39,842 bases of DNA from Comamonadaceae bacterium (GCA_947451385.1 CANFYZ010000033.1:1-39842), one strand, 5' to 3'. Positions 1 to 8,619 are shown, counted from the first letter of the stretch. A program made the numbers and translations. Notes: generated from the letters alone by a model not told the origin.

Positions 1-417
1 CAGCCATTCTGCGCAGCGCGCGTCGGCATCTTTGGCCAGCCGACTGACCGCCACCTCGGTTTGCTGCCGCTGAGAACGGGCCAAGTCAAACAGCAACGAT
101 TTGGCGGGTTCACTCACCGATTGCGCGCTACCGCGTAATTCTGGCGAGGACACCCATTGCAATTGGGCTTCGGTTTCGCAAATCGCATCCACCACATGCG
201 GCAGGTTCAACAAACTGGCCGGGGTTTCAAGCCAGCAGGGGCCTTCCACCACACTCAATTGATGGCGCATCTGACCTTGCTCCACCACGCCCATGGTGAC
301 CCGGCCGCTGAGCACGTGCAGGGCGTGCGTAGCGGCTTGGCCACGCCGGATCAAGACCGTCCCGGGCGGGGTGTGGGTCGCAAAATGGACCACATCGGTG
401 TAAGGAGCAAGCGTCAT
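1..417 (-). CDS. Crp/Fnr-family transcriptional regulator, C-terminus cut by window edge
   Basis: Translating the minus strand from an ATG at 417 gives 139 residues that stay open to the edge. The first ~100 residues fit a cyclic-nucleotide-binding beta-barrel: PPGTVLIRRGQ, then HALHVLSGRVTMGV, then a glycine-bearing turn. The last visible residues (RLAKDADARCAEWL) resemble the long helix that precedes the winged HTH, which lies outside the window. An upstream in-frame TTG at 465 is a possible earlier start; a stop at 475-477 bounds the frame. No clear Shine-Dalgarno sequence decides between them. The gene follows the kelch gene on the same strand after 66 bases, so the two may be co-transcribed. 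The cNBD assignment is from visible pattern; the effector (nucleotide, redox or none) cannot be told. Confidence 0.72.
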   Translation of the reverse strand, partial: MTLAPYTDVVHFATHTPPGTVLIRRGQAATHALHVLSGRVTMGVVEQGQMRHQLSVVEGPCWLETPASLLNLPHVVDAICETEAQLQWVSSPELRGSAQSVSEPAKSLLFDLARSQRQQTEVAVSRLAKDADARCAEWL

Positions 418-483
418 GCGGCGAATGTGCCAGAGCCTGGGCCCGGACGCATTGATACACGTCAAAACCTGTGTTCAAGGGGG

Positions 484-1620
484 TCAGAGCTGCAGGCTGA
501 AGGCCTCATGCACCGCCGACTGCACAGCGCCGCCCAAGACCGCGCCGCCCCCGGCGACATAAATCCAGTCCCCAATCGCCACAGCGCCCACAGCATGGCG
601 CGGCGTGGGCATGGCCGCATGCGACTGCCAGGTGTCTTGGCTGGGGTCGTAACTCTCCATCTGGCCAAACACGGTTTGCTGTCCGGGTTTGTTGATGATG
701 CCGCCCTCGCCGCCCATGGCAAAAAAGCGGTCACGGTAAATCACCAGGCCGTGGCCCGATCGGGCGGTGGGCAGGGGTGCGCGCAGTTCCCAGGTGTCGC
801 GCTCGGGCAGATACACATGGTGCAAAGCGGTGTTGTACTCAAAGGTGTTGAAGCGCCCACCCACCACATGGATGCGGTTTTGATAGGCCACGCAGCCCAC
901 ATGGTCGCGCGCACCGGGCAGGGCTTTGCGGCGGCTCCAGCGGTCGGTTTGCGGGTCATACACCTCGTGCCAGCCCACGCTGGCGCGCTCTTCGGTGGGG
1001 GCTGATGCGCCGCCGATCAGGTGCACCTTGCCGTCCAGTGCCACCGCCGCCGCCGCGCCGCGTGGGCGGGGCATGGGGGCCACGGCATCCCATTGGTTGC
1101 GACTCACGTCGTACACATAGGCGTTGGCATCGGGGTTGCGGTTTTGCTCAATGAAGCCGCCAAAGGCGTAAATGCGTCCGTTCAAAGTCACCACCGCCAC
1201 ATGGTTGGCCCCACGCGGCAGCGTCGCCGCCTGGTGCCAGGTGTCGGTGGTGGGGTTGTAAACATGGTGGTAGCCGCGGTCGACCCGGCCCTCGCCATAG
1301 CCGCCGATGACGTGCAAACGCCCGGCATATTCGGTGGCCCAGGCCATCTCGCTGCGCGGGATGGGCAAAGCCGCTTTGGGCACCCAGCGCCCTGGTGGGC
1401 CTTTGGGCGCAGGACTGTCCACCGAGCGCTGGGCAGTTTGGTCGGCCGTCAAATGGTGCGGCTGACCGCCTTGCAGACGCGCATAGGGCTCGGCCGAGGG
1501 GGTCAGCACGGGCAACTCAGGGTGATGCACATGGGCATGCTGGCCCCAGGCGGCATCGAACGTGCCCGTGGCGGCGACAGCGGTGGCGGCGGCAATCAAA
1601 TTTCGGCGACGGATGGTCAT
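484..1620 (-). CDS. Tat-exported kelch-repeat beta-propeller protein
   Basis: This 378-residue protein starts with a twin-arginine-like signal (TIRRRNLIAAA, then an Ala-rich hydrophobic stretch ending near AAWGQ), so export of a folded protein to the periplasm is likely. From about residue 85 to the end there are repeated kelch units: a GG pair after a beta strand (LHVIGGYGEG, IYAFGGFIEQ, VHLIGGASAP, IHVVGGRFN, FFAMGGEGG, IYVAGGGAV), each followed by Tyr and a Trp in the D-x-W pattern. Six such units suggest a six-bladed propeller. GGAG lies seven bases before the ATG. It follows the glycerate kinase gene after 19 bases on the same strand and precedes a Crp/Fnr gene. No catalytic motif is visible; ligand binding or a scaffold role is only a guess. 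Confidence 0.85.
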   Translation of the reverse strand: MTIRRRNLIAAATAVAATGTFDAAWGQHAHVHHPELPVLTPSAEPYARLQGGQPHHLTADQTAQRSVDSPAPKGPPGRWVPKAALPIPRSEMAWATEYAGRLHVIGGYGEGRVDRGYHHVYNPTTDTWHQAATLPRGANHVAVVTLNGRIYAFGGFIEQNRNPDANAYVYDVSRNQWDAVAPMPRPRGAAAAVALDGKVHLIGGASAPTEERASVGWHEVYDPQTDRWSRRKALPGARDHVGCVAYQNRIHVVGGRFNTFEYNTALHHVYLPERDTWELRAPLPTARSGHGLVIYRDRFFAMGGEGGIINKPGQQTVFGQMESYDPSQDTWQSHAAMPTPRHAVGAVAIGDWIYVAGGGAVLGGAVQSAVHEAFSLQL

Positions 1621-1639
1621 GGCAAGACTCCAGCAAAGT

Positions 1640-2938
1640 TCACAGAATCAAAATAGCGCGGAAATCGTTCACATTGGTGTGGGTCGGCCCGGTCACGACC
1701 AGGTCGCCCAAGGCCTGGAAAAAAGTATACGCATCATTGCGCTGCAAATGGTCGTCCACCTTCAAGCCCAGGGCCTGTGCGCGTTGCAAGGTGTCGGGCG
1801 TGACCTGCGCGCCCGCGTTGTCTTCAACGCCGTCAATGCCATCGGTGTCTGCCGCCAAGGCCCAAACCCCGGCCTGGCCTTGCAGCGCCTGCGCCAGCCC
1901 CAGACAAAACTCACCCGCACGCCCGCCCCGGCCTTTGGCCGCGCCTTCGGCACGCGGCTTGAGGGTGACGGTGGTTTCACCGCCACTCAAAATCACGCAA
2001 GGCTTTTGGAATGCGCCCTGCCCTTTGGCCACTGCGCGCGCCACCGCGGCATGGACCTTGCCCACTTCGCGCGACTCGCCCTCGATCTCGTCACTCAAGA
2101 TGTACGCGTTCAAACCCAAGCTGCGCGCCGCTTGGGCTGCGGCTTCAAGCGACTGTTGCGGCGTGGCGATCATGTGCAGGGCATGGCCTGCAAACACCGC
2201 GTCACCCGGCTTGGGCGTCTCCCAGGCCCCCGAAACCAACGCCTGTTGCAGGGCCGGTGGCACCGCAATGCCGTAGCGCTGCAGCACGGCCAACGCATCG
2301 GCGCAAGTGCTGGCATCGGCCACGGTCGGGCCGCTGGCGATGATGGACGGGTCATCGCCCGGCACATCGCTGATGGTCAGCGTGACCACGCGGGCCGGCG
2401 CACAGGCCGCTGCCAAGCGCCCGCCTTTGATGCGCGAGAGGTGCTTGCGCACACAGTTCATCTCCGCAATATTGGCTCCGCAAGCCAGCAACTGGCGGTT
2501 GATGTCTTGCTTGTCTTGCAGGCTGAGACCCTGCGCAGGCAAGGTCAGCAAGGCCGAGCCACCGCCCGAAATCAGGCACAGCACCAGGTCGTCGGCGGTC
2601 ACATCTTGGGTCAACGCCAGCATGCGCTCGGCCGCTTGCAAGCCCGCAGCATCGGGCACCGGGTGCGAAGCCTCGACCACCTCGATGCGCGCAGGCAAAC
2701 CTGCCGGACGCGGCGGTGTGTGGCCATAGCGCGTGACCACCAGGCCCGACAACGGTGCCTCTTGCGGCCACAACGCCTCCACCGCTTGCGCCATGGCTCC
2801 GCCCGCTTTGCCCGCGCCCAGCACCAGGGTGCGGCCTTTGGGCAGCGGTGGCAAATGGGCGGCGGTGTTGTGCAGCGGCAAGGCGCGTTGCACCGCCACG
2901 TCATACAGCTGGCGCAACACGGTTTGGGGGTCGGTCAT
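1640..2938 (-). CDS. ttuD: Glycerate 2-kinase / TtuD-type (MOFRL family)
   Basis: The 432-residue product belongs to the MOFRL glycerate kinase family, long annotated as hydroxypyruvate reductase TtuD. It phosphorylates D-glycerate to 2-phosphoglycerate in the cytoplasm, feeding tartrate or glyoxylate-derived carbon into glycolysis. Visible family features are the N-terminal LVLGAGKAGGAMAQAV nucleotide-fold segment, the SGGGSALL loop near residue 125, VRKHLSRIKGG, the ISDVPGDDPSIIASGPT block, ILSGGETTV, and the C-terminal GGRAGEFCL and AADTDGIDG motifs. Length is normal for the family. I place the start at MTDPQTVL; a 20-residue upstream extension is open but unlike family N-termini. It sits between a Bug-protein gene (83 bases upstream) and the kelch gene. 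ttuC lies 5.8 kb upstream on the same strand, which supports a tartrate link. Confidence 0.9.
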   Translation of the reverse strand: MTDPQTVLRQLYDVAVQRALPLHNTAAHLPPLPKGRTLVLGAGKAGGAMAQAVEALWPQEAPLSGLVVTRYGHTPPRPAGLPARIEVVEASHPVPDAAGLQAAERMLALTQDVTADDLVLCLISGGGSALLTLPAQGLSLQDKQDINRQLLACGANIAEMNCVRKHLSRIKGGRLAAACAPARVVTLTISDVPGDDPSIIASGPTVADASTCADALAVLQRYGIAVPPALQQALVSGAWETPKPGDAVFAGHALHMIATPQQSLEAAAQAARSLGLNAYILSDEIEGESREVGKVHAAVARAVAKGQGAFQKPCVILSGGETTVTLKPRAEGAAKGRGGRAGEFCLGLAQALQGQAGVWALAADTDGIDGVEDNAGAQVTPDTLQRAQALGLKVDDHLQRNDAYTFFQALGDLVVTGPTHTNVNDFRAILIL

Positions 2939-3021
2939 CGGATTGTTCAAACAAGCAAAAACAGATCCCAAGGATAAAGGGTTTCTGCCGCTGCCCACCG
3001 ATACCCCATGCGGTCAGTGCT

Positions 3022-4002
3022 TCAGTCGGCTGTGATTTTTGCGTCCTGAATGACACGCCCCCAATAAGCCAGTTCTTTGCGGGTGTAGTCACCGAGCTGG
3101 GCAGGGCCCATGTGGTCGACCAAGGTGCCCGCATCCTCTGCTTTTTTCTTCACTTCTGGTGAGGCCAAAATTTTGGCGATTTCGGCATTGAGTTGCTGCA
3201 CCACCTCTGGAGGTGTGCCCGCAGGCGCATACAAGGCAAACCAGGAGTCGAGCGTGAAGTCCTTCAGGTCGGCTTCGCGCGTGGTCGGCACCTGAGGCAA
3301 TGAACTCAAGCGGGCTGCGCTGGTCACCGCCAGGCCCTTGAGTTTGTCGGCTTTGATGTGGCTGACCACGGAGGCGGGGGTGGTGAAAAACAGATCCACT
3401 TGACCCCCGAGTAAGTCCTGTACCGCAGGCCCTGCCCCCTTGTAGGGCACATGCGTGAGGGAGGTGCCAGTCATTTGCTTAAAGAGCTCCCCCGCAATGT
3501 GTTGAATCGATCCATTGCCAGATGAAGCGTAATTGAGCTTGTCTGGATGGGCCTTGGCATAGGCCACCAGCTCGCGCAAATTGTTCACAGGCAAGTTGGC
3601 CCGAGCGGCCACCACTTGGGGGGCACGCGTGAGCATGGCCACCGGCGCAAAGTCCTTGATCGGGTCCCATCCCGCCTTTTTGAACAGATGCGGGTTGCCC
3701 ACCTGATAACCACTGTAGGCCAGCAACAGCGTGTAGCCATCGGGCTTGGCTCTGGCCACCCACTGATTGCCAATGTTGCCTGAAGCACCGGCCTTGTTGT
3801 CCACAACCACCGGTTGACCCAGAGCACGCGACAAAGGCTCAGCGATAAGCCGTGCCGTAAAGTCGGTGGAGCCCCCTGGGGCACTGGGCACCACAAGGGT
3901 GATGGTTCGGTCTGGGAATTTACCCTGGGCCAGCGCAGTTTGGCTCAGCGCCAGCGCCGTCGCGGTTGCGGCGGCTGTGATGATCCATTGGCGTCGTTGC
4001 AT
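3022..4002 (-). CDS. TctC/Bug-family periplasmic solute-binding protein (orphan 1)
   Basis: A 326-residue secreted protein with an N-terminal signal peptide (MQRRQWIITAAATATALALSQTALAQ, cleavage after ALA-Q). The mature part carries Bug-family landmarks: FPDRTITLVVPSAPGGSTDFTAR near the start, the VVDNKAGASGNIG loop, ARAKPDGYTLL, HVPYKGAGPAVQDLLGGQVDL, and the C-terminal YAPAGTPPEVVQQLN stretch. Bug proteins bind organic or amino acids in the periplasm for TctAB-type permeases. No tctA or tctB is adjacent, so it must use a distant permease or act as a sensor. AAAGGAG lies five bases before the ATG. It starts 26 bases after the VOC gene in the CoA-transferase/lyase series, so its ligand may be the substrate of those enzymes. 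Confidence 0.93.
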   Translation of the reverse strand: MQRRQWIITAAATATALALSQTALAQGKFPDRTITLVVPSAPGGSTDFTARLIAEPLSRALGQPVVVDNKAGASGNIGNQWVARAKPDGYTLLLAYSGYQVGNPHLFKKAGWDPIKDFAPVAMLTRAPQVVAARANLPVNNLRELVAYAKAHPDKLNYASSGNGSIQHIAGELFKQMTGTSLTHVPYKGAGPAVQDLLGGQVDLFFTTPASVVSHIKADKLKGLAVTSAARLSSLPQVPTTREADLKDFTLDSWFALYAPAGTPPEVVQQLNAEIAKILASPEVKKKAEDAGTLVDHMGPAQLGDYTRKELAYWGRVIQDAKITAD

Positions 4003-4028
4003 GGGGTCTCCTTTGGTGTCGAAAAAAT

Positions 4029-4421
4029 TCAGATCAGAACGGACAGTTCGATCAGGTTGAAATCCGGGTCTCGCACATAGACTGAGCGGATCTTGGCGGT
4101 GGCCCCCGTGCGCACCACCGGGCCCTCCACGATAGGCCAGTCACAGGCCTGCAGTCGGGCGATCACGTCTTCCAGAGGGATCTGCACGATGAAACACAAA
4201 TCCAGCGCACCCGGCACGGGCAAATGGGCCTTGGGCTCGAACTCGCTGCCCTGCACATGCAAATTGATTTTCTGGTGGCCAAACTTGAAAGCCCGACGCG
4301 CCACCGGCGGCGTACCGCCCACGAAACTTTCGAGCTGCATGCCCAGCACACGGGTATAAAAGTCGACACACGCTGCTTCGCGGGCGGTGGTCAGGACCAG
4401 GTGGTCAAGGTGATCGATCAT
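4029..4421 (-). CDS. VOC-superfamily (glyoxalase/dioxygenase-fold) protein
   Basis: The 130-residue product has a single vicinal-oxygen-chelate unit pair. Candidate metal ligands are His7 (DHLVLT), His55 (KINLHV) and Glu125 (NLIELSV), in the two-His-one-Glu arrangement seen in many VOC metalloenzymes. The DPDFNLIEL ending is typical. Reactions in the superfamily include isomerisation, epimerisation and ring cleavage, so the chemistry cannot be fixed. Its ATG overlaps the stop codon of the lyase gene by four bases (ATGA), and AAGAAG precedes it inside that gene, so translation is probably coupled. In this setting an epimerase or a detoxifier of a reactive carbonyl intermediate is a reasonable inference, but not shown. 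Confidence 0.85.
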   Translation of the reverse strand: MIDHLDHLVLTTAREAACVDFYTRVLGMQLESFVGGTPPVARRAFKFGHQKINLHVQGSEFEPKAHLPVPGALDLCFIVQIPLEDVIARLQACDWPIVEGPVVRTGATAKIRSVYVRDPDFNLIELSVLI

Positions 4422-5359
4422 GCGAACTTCTTTTTCAATTCAGCCACAGACGGTGGCGCGGGGTGCAAGTCAGTGATGCGGCCACTCTTGGCCACCTGAC
4501 CGGGCACGGCATGGCCCACGATGGCAGAGAGCTCTCGCGCAACCGGTAATAAACGCGCCAGATCAATGCCCGTGTGGTAGCCCATGGCATCGAGCATGTG
4601 AATGGCATCTTCGCTGCAGATGTTGCCGCTGGCCCCTGGCGCATAAGGGCAGCCACCCAGGCCCCCTAATGAGCCGTCAAAGCGGTCAATGCCCGACTGC
4701 GCAGCGGCCAGCACGTTGGCCAGGCCCATGCCCCGTGTGTTGTGAAAGTGCAGCGTCAGCTGCAATGTGGGAAACCTTGCTTGCAGCGCATCGCACATCT
4801 GCGCCACCTGCGCGGGGTGGGCCATGCCTGTGGTGTCGCAAATCGTCAAGCCGCGCACACCCAGATCAGCAAAGCGCTGCGCCCAGTGCAGCACTTCTGA
4901 TTGCGGCACTTCGCCCTCCATCGGACAACCAAAACAGGCCGACAAAGACACGTTGATGGGCACCTCCGAACGATAGCGTTCAATCACATCGCACAAGGCT
5001 GCAAAGCTGTGCTCACGGGGCATGCGCAAATTGGCCAGGTTGTGTGTCTCAGAGGTGGACATGACCAGATTGAACTCGTCGGGACGCGACTCCATCGCCC
5101 GCTCAGCCCCACGCAAATTAGGCACCAACACGGTGTACTCCACACCAGGTATGCGTGCCATGCGCCCCATGACCTCTTCTGCATCACGCAGCATCGGAAT
5201 GGCCTTGGCGGAAGTGAACGAGGTCACCTCGATCTTGGCGTAGCCGCACTGACTGAGCGCATTGATCAAGCCCACCTTGGTGTCCGTGGGCACAAATTCC
5301 GGCTCCATCTGAAAACCGTCACGGGTCACCACTTCGTTGAAATGTATGCGTTGCTTCAT
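4418..5359 (-). CDS. HMG-CoA lyase-like acyl-CoA aldolase
   Basis: This 313-residue TIM-barrel enzyme of the HMGL/DRE-TIM family cleaves a 3-hydroxyacyl-CoA by a retro-aldol reaction, often to acetyl-CoA plus a keto acid. Visible landmarks are VVTRDGFQME (Arg13-Asp14), KIEVTSF (Glu44), the metal pair HFHN (His204/His206) and the catalytic Cys237 inside GLGGCPYAPGASGN, the HMG-CoA-lyase signature. The start at 5359 forms an ATGA overlap with the CoA-transferase stop; a longer upstream frame is only shadow of that gene. Because it is coupled to a family III CoA-transferase, the substrate is probably made by CoA transfer. 3-Hydroxy-3-methylglutarate, citramalate or a related acid are candidates; the sequence does not decide between them. 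Confidence 0.9.
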   Translation of the reverse strand: MKQRIHFNEVVTRDGFQMEPEFVPTDTKVGLINALSQCGYAKIEVTSFTSAKAIPMLRDAEEVMGRMARIPGVEYTVLVPNLRGAERAMESRPDEFNLVMSTSETHNLANLRMPREHSFAALCDVIERYRSEVPINVSLSACFGCPMEGEVPQSEVLHWAQRFADLGVRGLTICDTTGMAHPAQVAQMCDALQARFPTLQLTLHFHNTRGMGLANVLAAAQSGIDRFDGSLGGLGGCPYAPGASGNICSEDAIHMLDAMGYHTGIDLARLLPVARELSAIVGHAVPGQVAKSGRITDLHPAPPSVAELKKKFA

Positions 5360-6588
5360 GCCTGGCTCCCCACAATGCCGCGCGCCTTCAAGGACTGGAT
5401 TTGATCGGCAGTCAAACCCATCTCCGTCAGAATCTGATCGCTGTCCTGCCCCAGCTGGGGCGCGTTGCGCCGATGCTGACCCGGCGTCACAGACAACTTC
5501 GGAACAATCCCGGGCACGGTCATGGTGCTGCCATCGTCCATTTCCAGCGTTTGCAACATGCCGCGCGCCCGGTAGTGCGGATCGGCGGCAATGTCGGCCA
5601 CGGTATAAATTCGCCCGGCAGGCACCGCCACCCGATCCAGGGCTTGCAGCACCTGATGTACCGGTCGTTGCGCCGTCCAAGCGCCAATGGCCGCATCCAA
5701 CTCAGCCACGCGTGCGACTCGACCTGCGTTGTCGGCCAGGGCCGGATCGTTGGCCAAATCTGGGCGTTCGATCAAGGCCATCAGGCGCTTGAAAATGCTG
5801 TCTCCATTGCCCGCCACCAGGGCATAGGCACCGTCTTGGCAGAGATAAGCGTTGGTGGGTGCGATGCCCGGCAAGGCACTGCCTGCGGGTTCACGCACCG
5901 CCCCAAAAGCGCTGTACTCGGGCAGCAAACTTTCCATGCAGTTGAACACCGCCTCGTACAAAGCAACATCGATGACCTGACCTTGACCGGTACTGTGCCT
6001 GTGCTGCAAAGCCAGCAAGATGCCAATCACCCCATGCAAGGCCGACAAGGTGTCGCCAATGCTCACGCCCACACGCACGGGCACACGTCCCGGCTCGGCG
6101 GTCAGGTGGCGCAAGCCGCCCATGGCCTCGCCAATCACGCCAAAGCCTGGGCGATTGCGGTAAGGCCCCGTCTGACCATACCCACTGATGCGCAACACAA
6201 TCAAGCGCGGGTTGCTGGCCATCAGCACTTCGGGTGACAGACCCCAACCTTCGAGCGCCCCCGGGCGGAAGTTTTCAATCAACACATCGGCCTCGGCGGC
6301 CAATTGACGAACCAGTTCTTGACCTTCGGACGTGCGTAAATCCAGCGCCAGCGAACGCTTGTTGCGCGACTGCACCTGCCACCACACCGAGGTCCCGTCC
6401 TTGAGCATGCGCCATTTGCGCAACGGGTCACCGCTGTCTGGCGGCTCGATCTTGATCACTTCAGCACCAAAGTCAGCCAAGGTCTTGGCCGCAAATGGCC
6501 CTGCGATCAGCTGTCCCAGCTCCAGCACTTTCAGGCCCGAAAGTGCACAAAGATCGGGTGTTGTTTGTGCAGTGCGTGTGGCATTCAT
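5356..6588 (-). CDS. CaiB/BaiF family III CoA-transferase
   Basis: A 410-residue family III CoA-transferase that moves CoA between a donor thioester (commonly succinyl-CoA) and an organic acid. It begins with LSGLKVLELGQLIAGPFAAKTLADFGAEVIKIE, the family's N-terminal Rossmann-like block. NKRSLALDL and DVLIENFRPGALEGWGL follow, and Asp179 in VGVSIGDT is the expected catalytic aspartate. Length is normal. It opens a coupled trio (overlapping the lyase by four bases), 48 bases after a co-directional LysR gene. The combination with an HMG-CoA-lyase-like enzyme means activation followed by C-C cleavage of a branched or hydroxylated dicarboxylate. The acceptor acid is unknown. Confidence 0.92.
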   Translation of the reverse strand: MNATRTAQTTPDLCALSGLKVLELGQLIAGPFAAKTLADFGAEVIKIEPPDSGDPLRKWRMLKDGTSVWWQVQSRNKRSLALDLRTSEGQELVRQLAAEADVLIENFRPGALEGWGLSPEVLMASNPRLIVLRISGYGQTGPYRNRPGFGVIGEAMGGLRHLTAEPGRVPVRVGVSIGDTLSALHGVIGILLALQHRHSTGQGQVIDVALYEAVFNCMESLLPEYSAFGAVREPAGSALPGIAPTNAYLCQDGAYALVAGNGDSIFKRLMALIERPDLANDPALADNAGRVARVAELDAAIGAWTAQRPVHQVLQALDRVAVPAGRIYTVADIAADPHYRARGMLQTLEMDDGSTMTVPGIVPKLSVTPGQHRRNAPQLGQDSDQILTEMGLTADQIQSLKARGIVGSQA

Positions 6589-6636
6589 AACCCGCAGTGT
6601 CTTGCGGATGGCCTGGCGCGTCTATTGGTGACTCGA

Positions 6637-7560
6637 TCAGGCTGCCTTCGCATTTTGTGAAGGCGAATGCAGAAAATCCCTGAAATCCGCCACCCAGGAG
6701 TCCGCCTCTTTGCGGATGCCCACTTTCATTTGGCGTTGCGCCCATTCGTCTTTCAAAGGACGCCAACTCAGCTGCATGGCCTGCACCATTGGCAATGCCG
6801 CCAACTTGGGCAACAGCGCAATACCCAGACCCGAAGCCACCATGTGCCCCACGGCATCAAAGCTGCGCACCTGCATGCGCAGCTTGAGCGTTCGACCAGC
6901 GGCCATGGCCGCGCTTTGTTGTTGCTGCAACAGGGCTGCCCCGGGGTTCAGGCTGATCCACGACTCGTCCAGTGCGTCGGCAAAGGCCAGGGCGGATTTG
7001 CCCACCAAGGCATGGCGTTTGGGCAAGATCAGCACCAACTCGTCCTGGCGAAAATCCTTCACATCCAAACCGTCGGTGTCGGGGCCTTGCACAAACACGC
7101 CCACATCGGCACGGCCCTCGCGCAAGGCCTGCACCACATGCTCTGAGACCTGCTCCTCCAGATCGATCTGTACTTCAGGGTGTTGGCGTGTGTATTCGGC
7201 CATCAGCGGTGGCAAAAACTGATTGATGGCGGCCGTGCCCGCAAACAGCCGCAGATGTCTGGCGATGCCCTGGTGCAAGTCCACCAACTCACTGACCAAT
7301 CCATCCATCTCTTGCAGCAGAGCCAACCCCCTGCGCATGAAAATCCGCCCAGCTGGGGTGATGCTCAGGCCGCGCGAATGCCGTTCAAAGAGCTGGCTGC
7401 CCGTGGCAGATTCCAACTCTTTCAAGCGCCGACTGGCGGCGGGCAGCACCAAATTGCACTGCCGCGCAGCCGTGGTCAAACTGCCCGTCTGAGCACACAG
7501 CACCGCCAATCGGATTGACACAAAATCAAATCGCGCCAAGTTGTATCCAGGCATGGACAT
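6637..7560 (-). CDS. LysR-family transcriptional regulator
   Basis: A 307-residue LysR regulator. The N-terminal winged HTH covers residues ~10-70 (RLAVLCAQTGSLTTAARQCNLVLPAASRRLKELE), followed by the linker helix and a periplasmic-binding-like effector domain (LRLFAGTAAINQFLPPLM, VGVFVQG, LVLILPKRHAL, VASGLGIALLP). I chose the ATG at 7560 because GGAG lies eight bases before it; a GTG at 7566 is too close to that site. Unlike the usual divergent arrangement it is transcribed in the same direction as the CoA-transferase genes it precedes by 48 bases, and 63 bases after a Bug gene. It may regulate the operon it heads, or the ttuC-Bug pair upstream. Confidence 0.9.
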   Translation of the reverse strand: MSMPGYNLARFDFVSIRLAVLCAQTGSLTTAARQCNLVLPAASRRLKELESATGSQLFERHSRGLSITPAGRIFMRRGLALLQEMDGLVSELVDLHQGIARHLRLFAGTAAINQFLPPLMAEYTRQHPEVQIDLEEQVSEHVVQALREGRADVGVFVQGPDTDGLDVKDFRQDELVLILPKRHALVGKSALAFADALDESWISLNPGAALLQQQQSAAMAAGRTLKLRMQVRSFDAVGHMVASGLGIALLPKLAALPMVQAMQLSWRPLKDEWAQRQMKVGIRKEADSWVADFRDFLHSPSQNAKAA

Positions 7561-7629
7561 CCGCACATCTCCAAAAGGTCTTGCTCTAACGTATTGTGCT
7601 GAATCCCGATGGCGATTCGATCAACCTCG

Positions 7630-8619
7630 TCAGTCGGCGTACACCCCCGCCGCTTTGATGACGGGGGCCCACTTGGCCATCTCCGACATGACAAAAGACT
7701 TGTGCCCGGCCGGGTCGTTGCGCGGGTCGTTGATGACGCTGGCCCCACCGGCTTCTTGCTTGCGAATGAACTCCGGGTCTTTCACCGCCACCTTGAGCGC
7801 ATCGTTGAGCTTTTTCAGCACCGGTGCGGGCGTGCCCTTGGGGGCGTACAGGCCTTGCCAGATCGTCACGGTGAAATCCTTCAACCCCGCCTCTTGCATG
7901 GTGGGCATGTCTTTCAACGCGGGGGAGCTCAGGCGCGTGGGCGTGGTCACGGCAAAAGACTTGACCTTTTTGCCTTCGATTTGCGGGATGGTGGTGGTGG
8001 TTTGGTCACACATCAAATCCACCTGCCCACCGATCAAATCGGTCATGGCCGGGGCCGTGCCTTTGTAGGGCACCGAGGTCATATCCACCTTGAGGGTGGA
8101 TTGGAACAGCATGCCGCACAGATGCGAAGCCGAACCGGGCCCGGCGTTGGCGATATTGATCTGGCCCTTGTGGCTCTTGGCCCAGCCGATCAGCTCGGCC
8201 ATGTTGTTGGCAGGCAAATTGGACCGGCCAATCAGGTTCATCGGGTTCTCGCTCACCAGGCCGATGTACTCAAAGTCCTTTTCCACGTTGTAGGGCAGGT
8301 TACGGAAAAAGCTGGGCAGCGTGGCCTGTGCGATGTGCGTGAACAGCAGCGTGTAACCGTCCGGCGAAGCCTTGGCCACCTTGTTGGCACCGATGGAGCC
8401 GGACGCGCCAGCGGCGTTGTCGATGACGATGCTCTGGCCGCCCAACACCTTGCTCATGGACTGCGCCAGATCGCGCGCGGCCTTGTCGGTCGGCCCGCCT
8501 GCGGCATAGGGCAAGACAAAGGTGATGGTTTTATTGGCTGCAGGATAGTCTTGCGCGAACGCATTCGCAGACAAGCACATGACCACGGCCGCAGGGACAC
8601 AGAGAAGCATGGATCGCAT
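7630..8619 (-). CDS. TctC/Bug-family periplasmic solute-binding protein (orphan 2)
   Basis: A 329-residue exported binding protein. The signal peptide (MRSMLLCVPAAVVMCLSANAFAQ) is cleaved after AFA. Family blocks are ITFVLPYAAGGPTDKAAR, IVIDNAAGASGSIGANKVAKASPDGYTLL, SVPYKGTAPAMTDLIGGQVDLMCDQ and YAPKGTPAPVLKKLN. The start at 8619 is supported by GAAAGG a few bases upstream; the 21 residues before it in frame are AT-rich leader. It lies 78 bases after ttuC on the same strand, so a tartrate-like or related dicarboxylate ligand is a fair inference. No tctAB pair is next to it. The nearest TctAB genes are 19 kb away beside their own binding protein. Confidence 0.93.
   Translation of the reverse strand: MRSMLLCVPAAVVMCLSANAFAQDYPAANKTITFVLPYAAGGPTDKAARDLAQSMSKVLGGQSIVIDNAAGASGSIGANKVAKASPDGYTLLFTHIAQATLPSFFRNLPYNVEKDFEYIGLVSENPMNLIGRSNLPANNMAELIGWAKSHKGQINIANAGPGSASHLCGMLFQSTLKVDMTSVPYKGTAPAMTDLIGGQVDLMCDQTTTTIPQIEGKKVKSFAVTTPTRLSSPALKDMPTMQEAGLKDFTVTIWQGLYAPKGTPAPVLKKLNDALKVAVKDPEFIRKQEAGGASVINDPRNDPAGHKSFVMSEMAKWAPVIKAAGVYAD

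Noticed and set aside
5360-5680. A 107-residue N-terminal extension of the lyase gene
   Set aside because: It overlaps the CoA-transferase gene in another frame and does not look like an HMG-CoA-lyase N-terminus; the ATGA overlap at 5359 is the better start.
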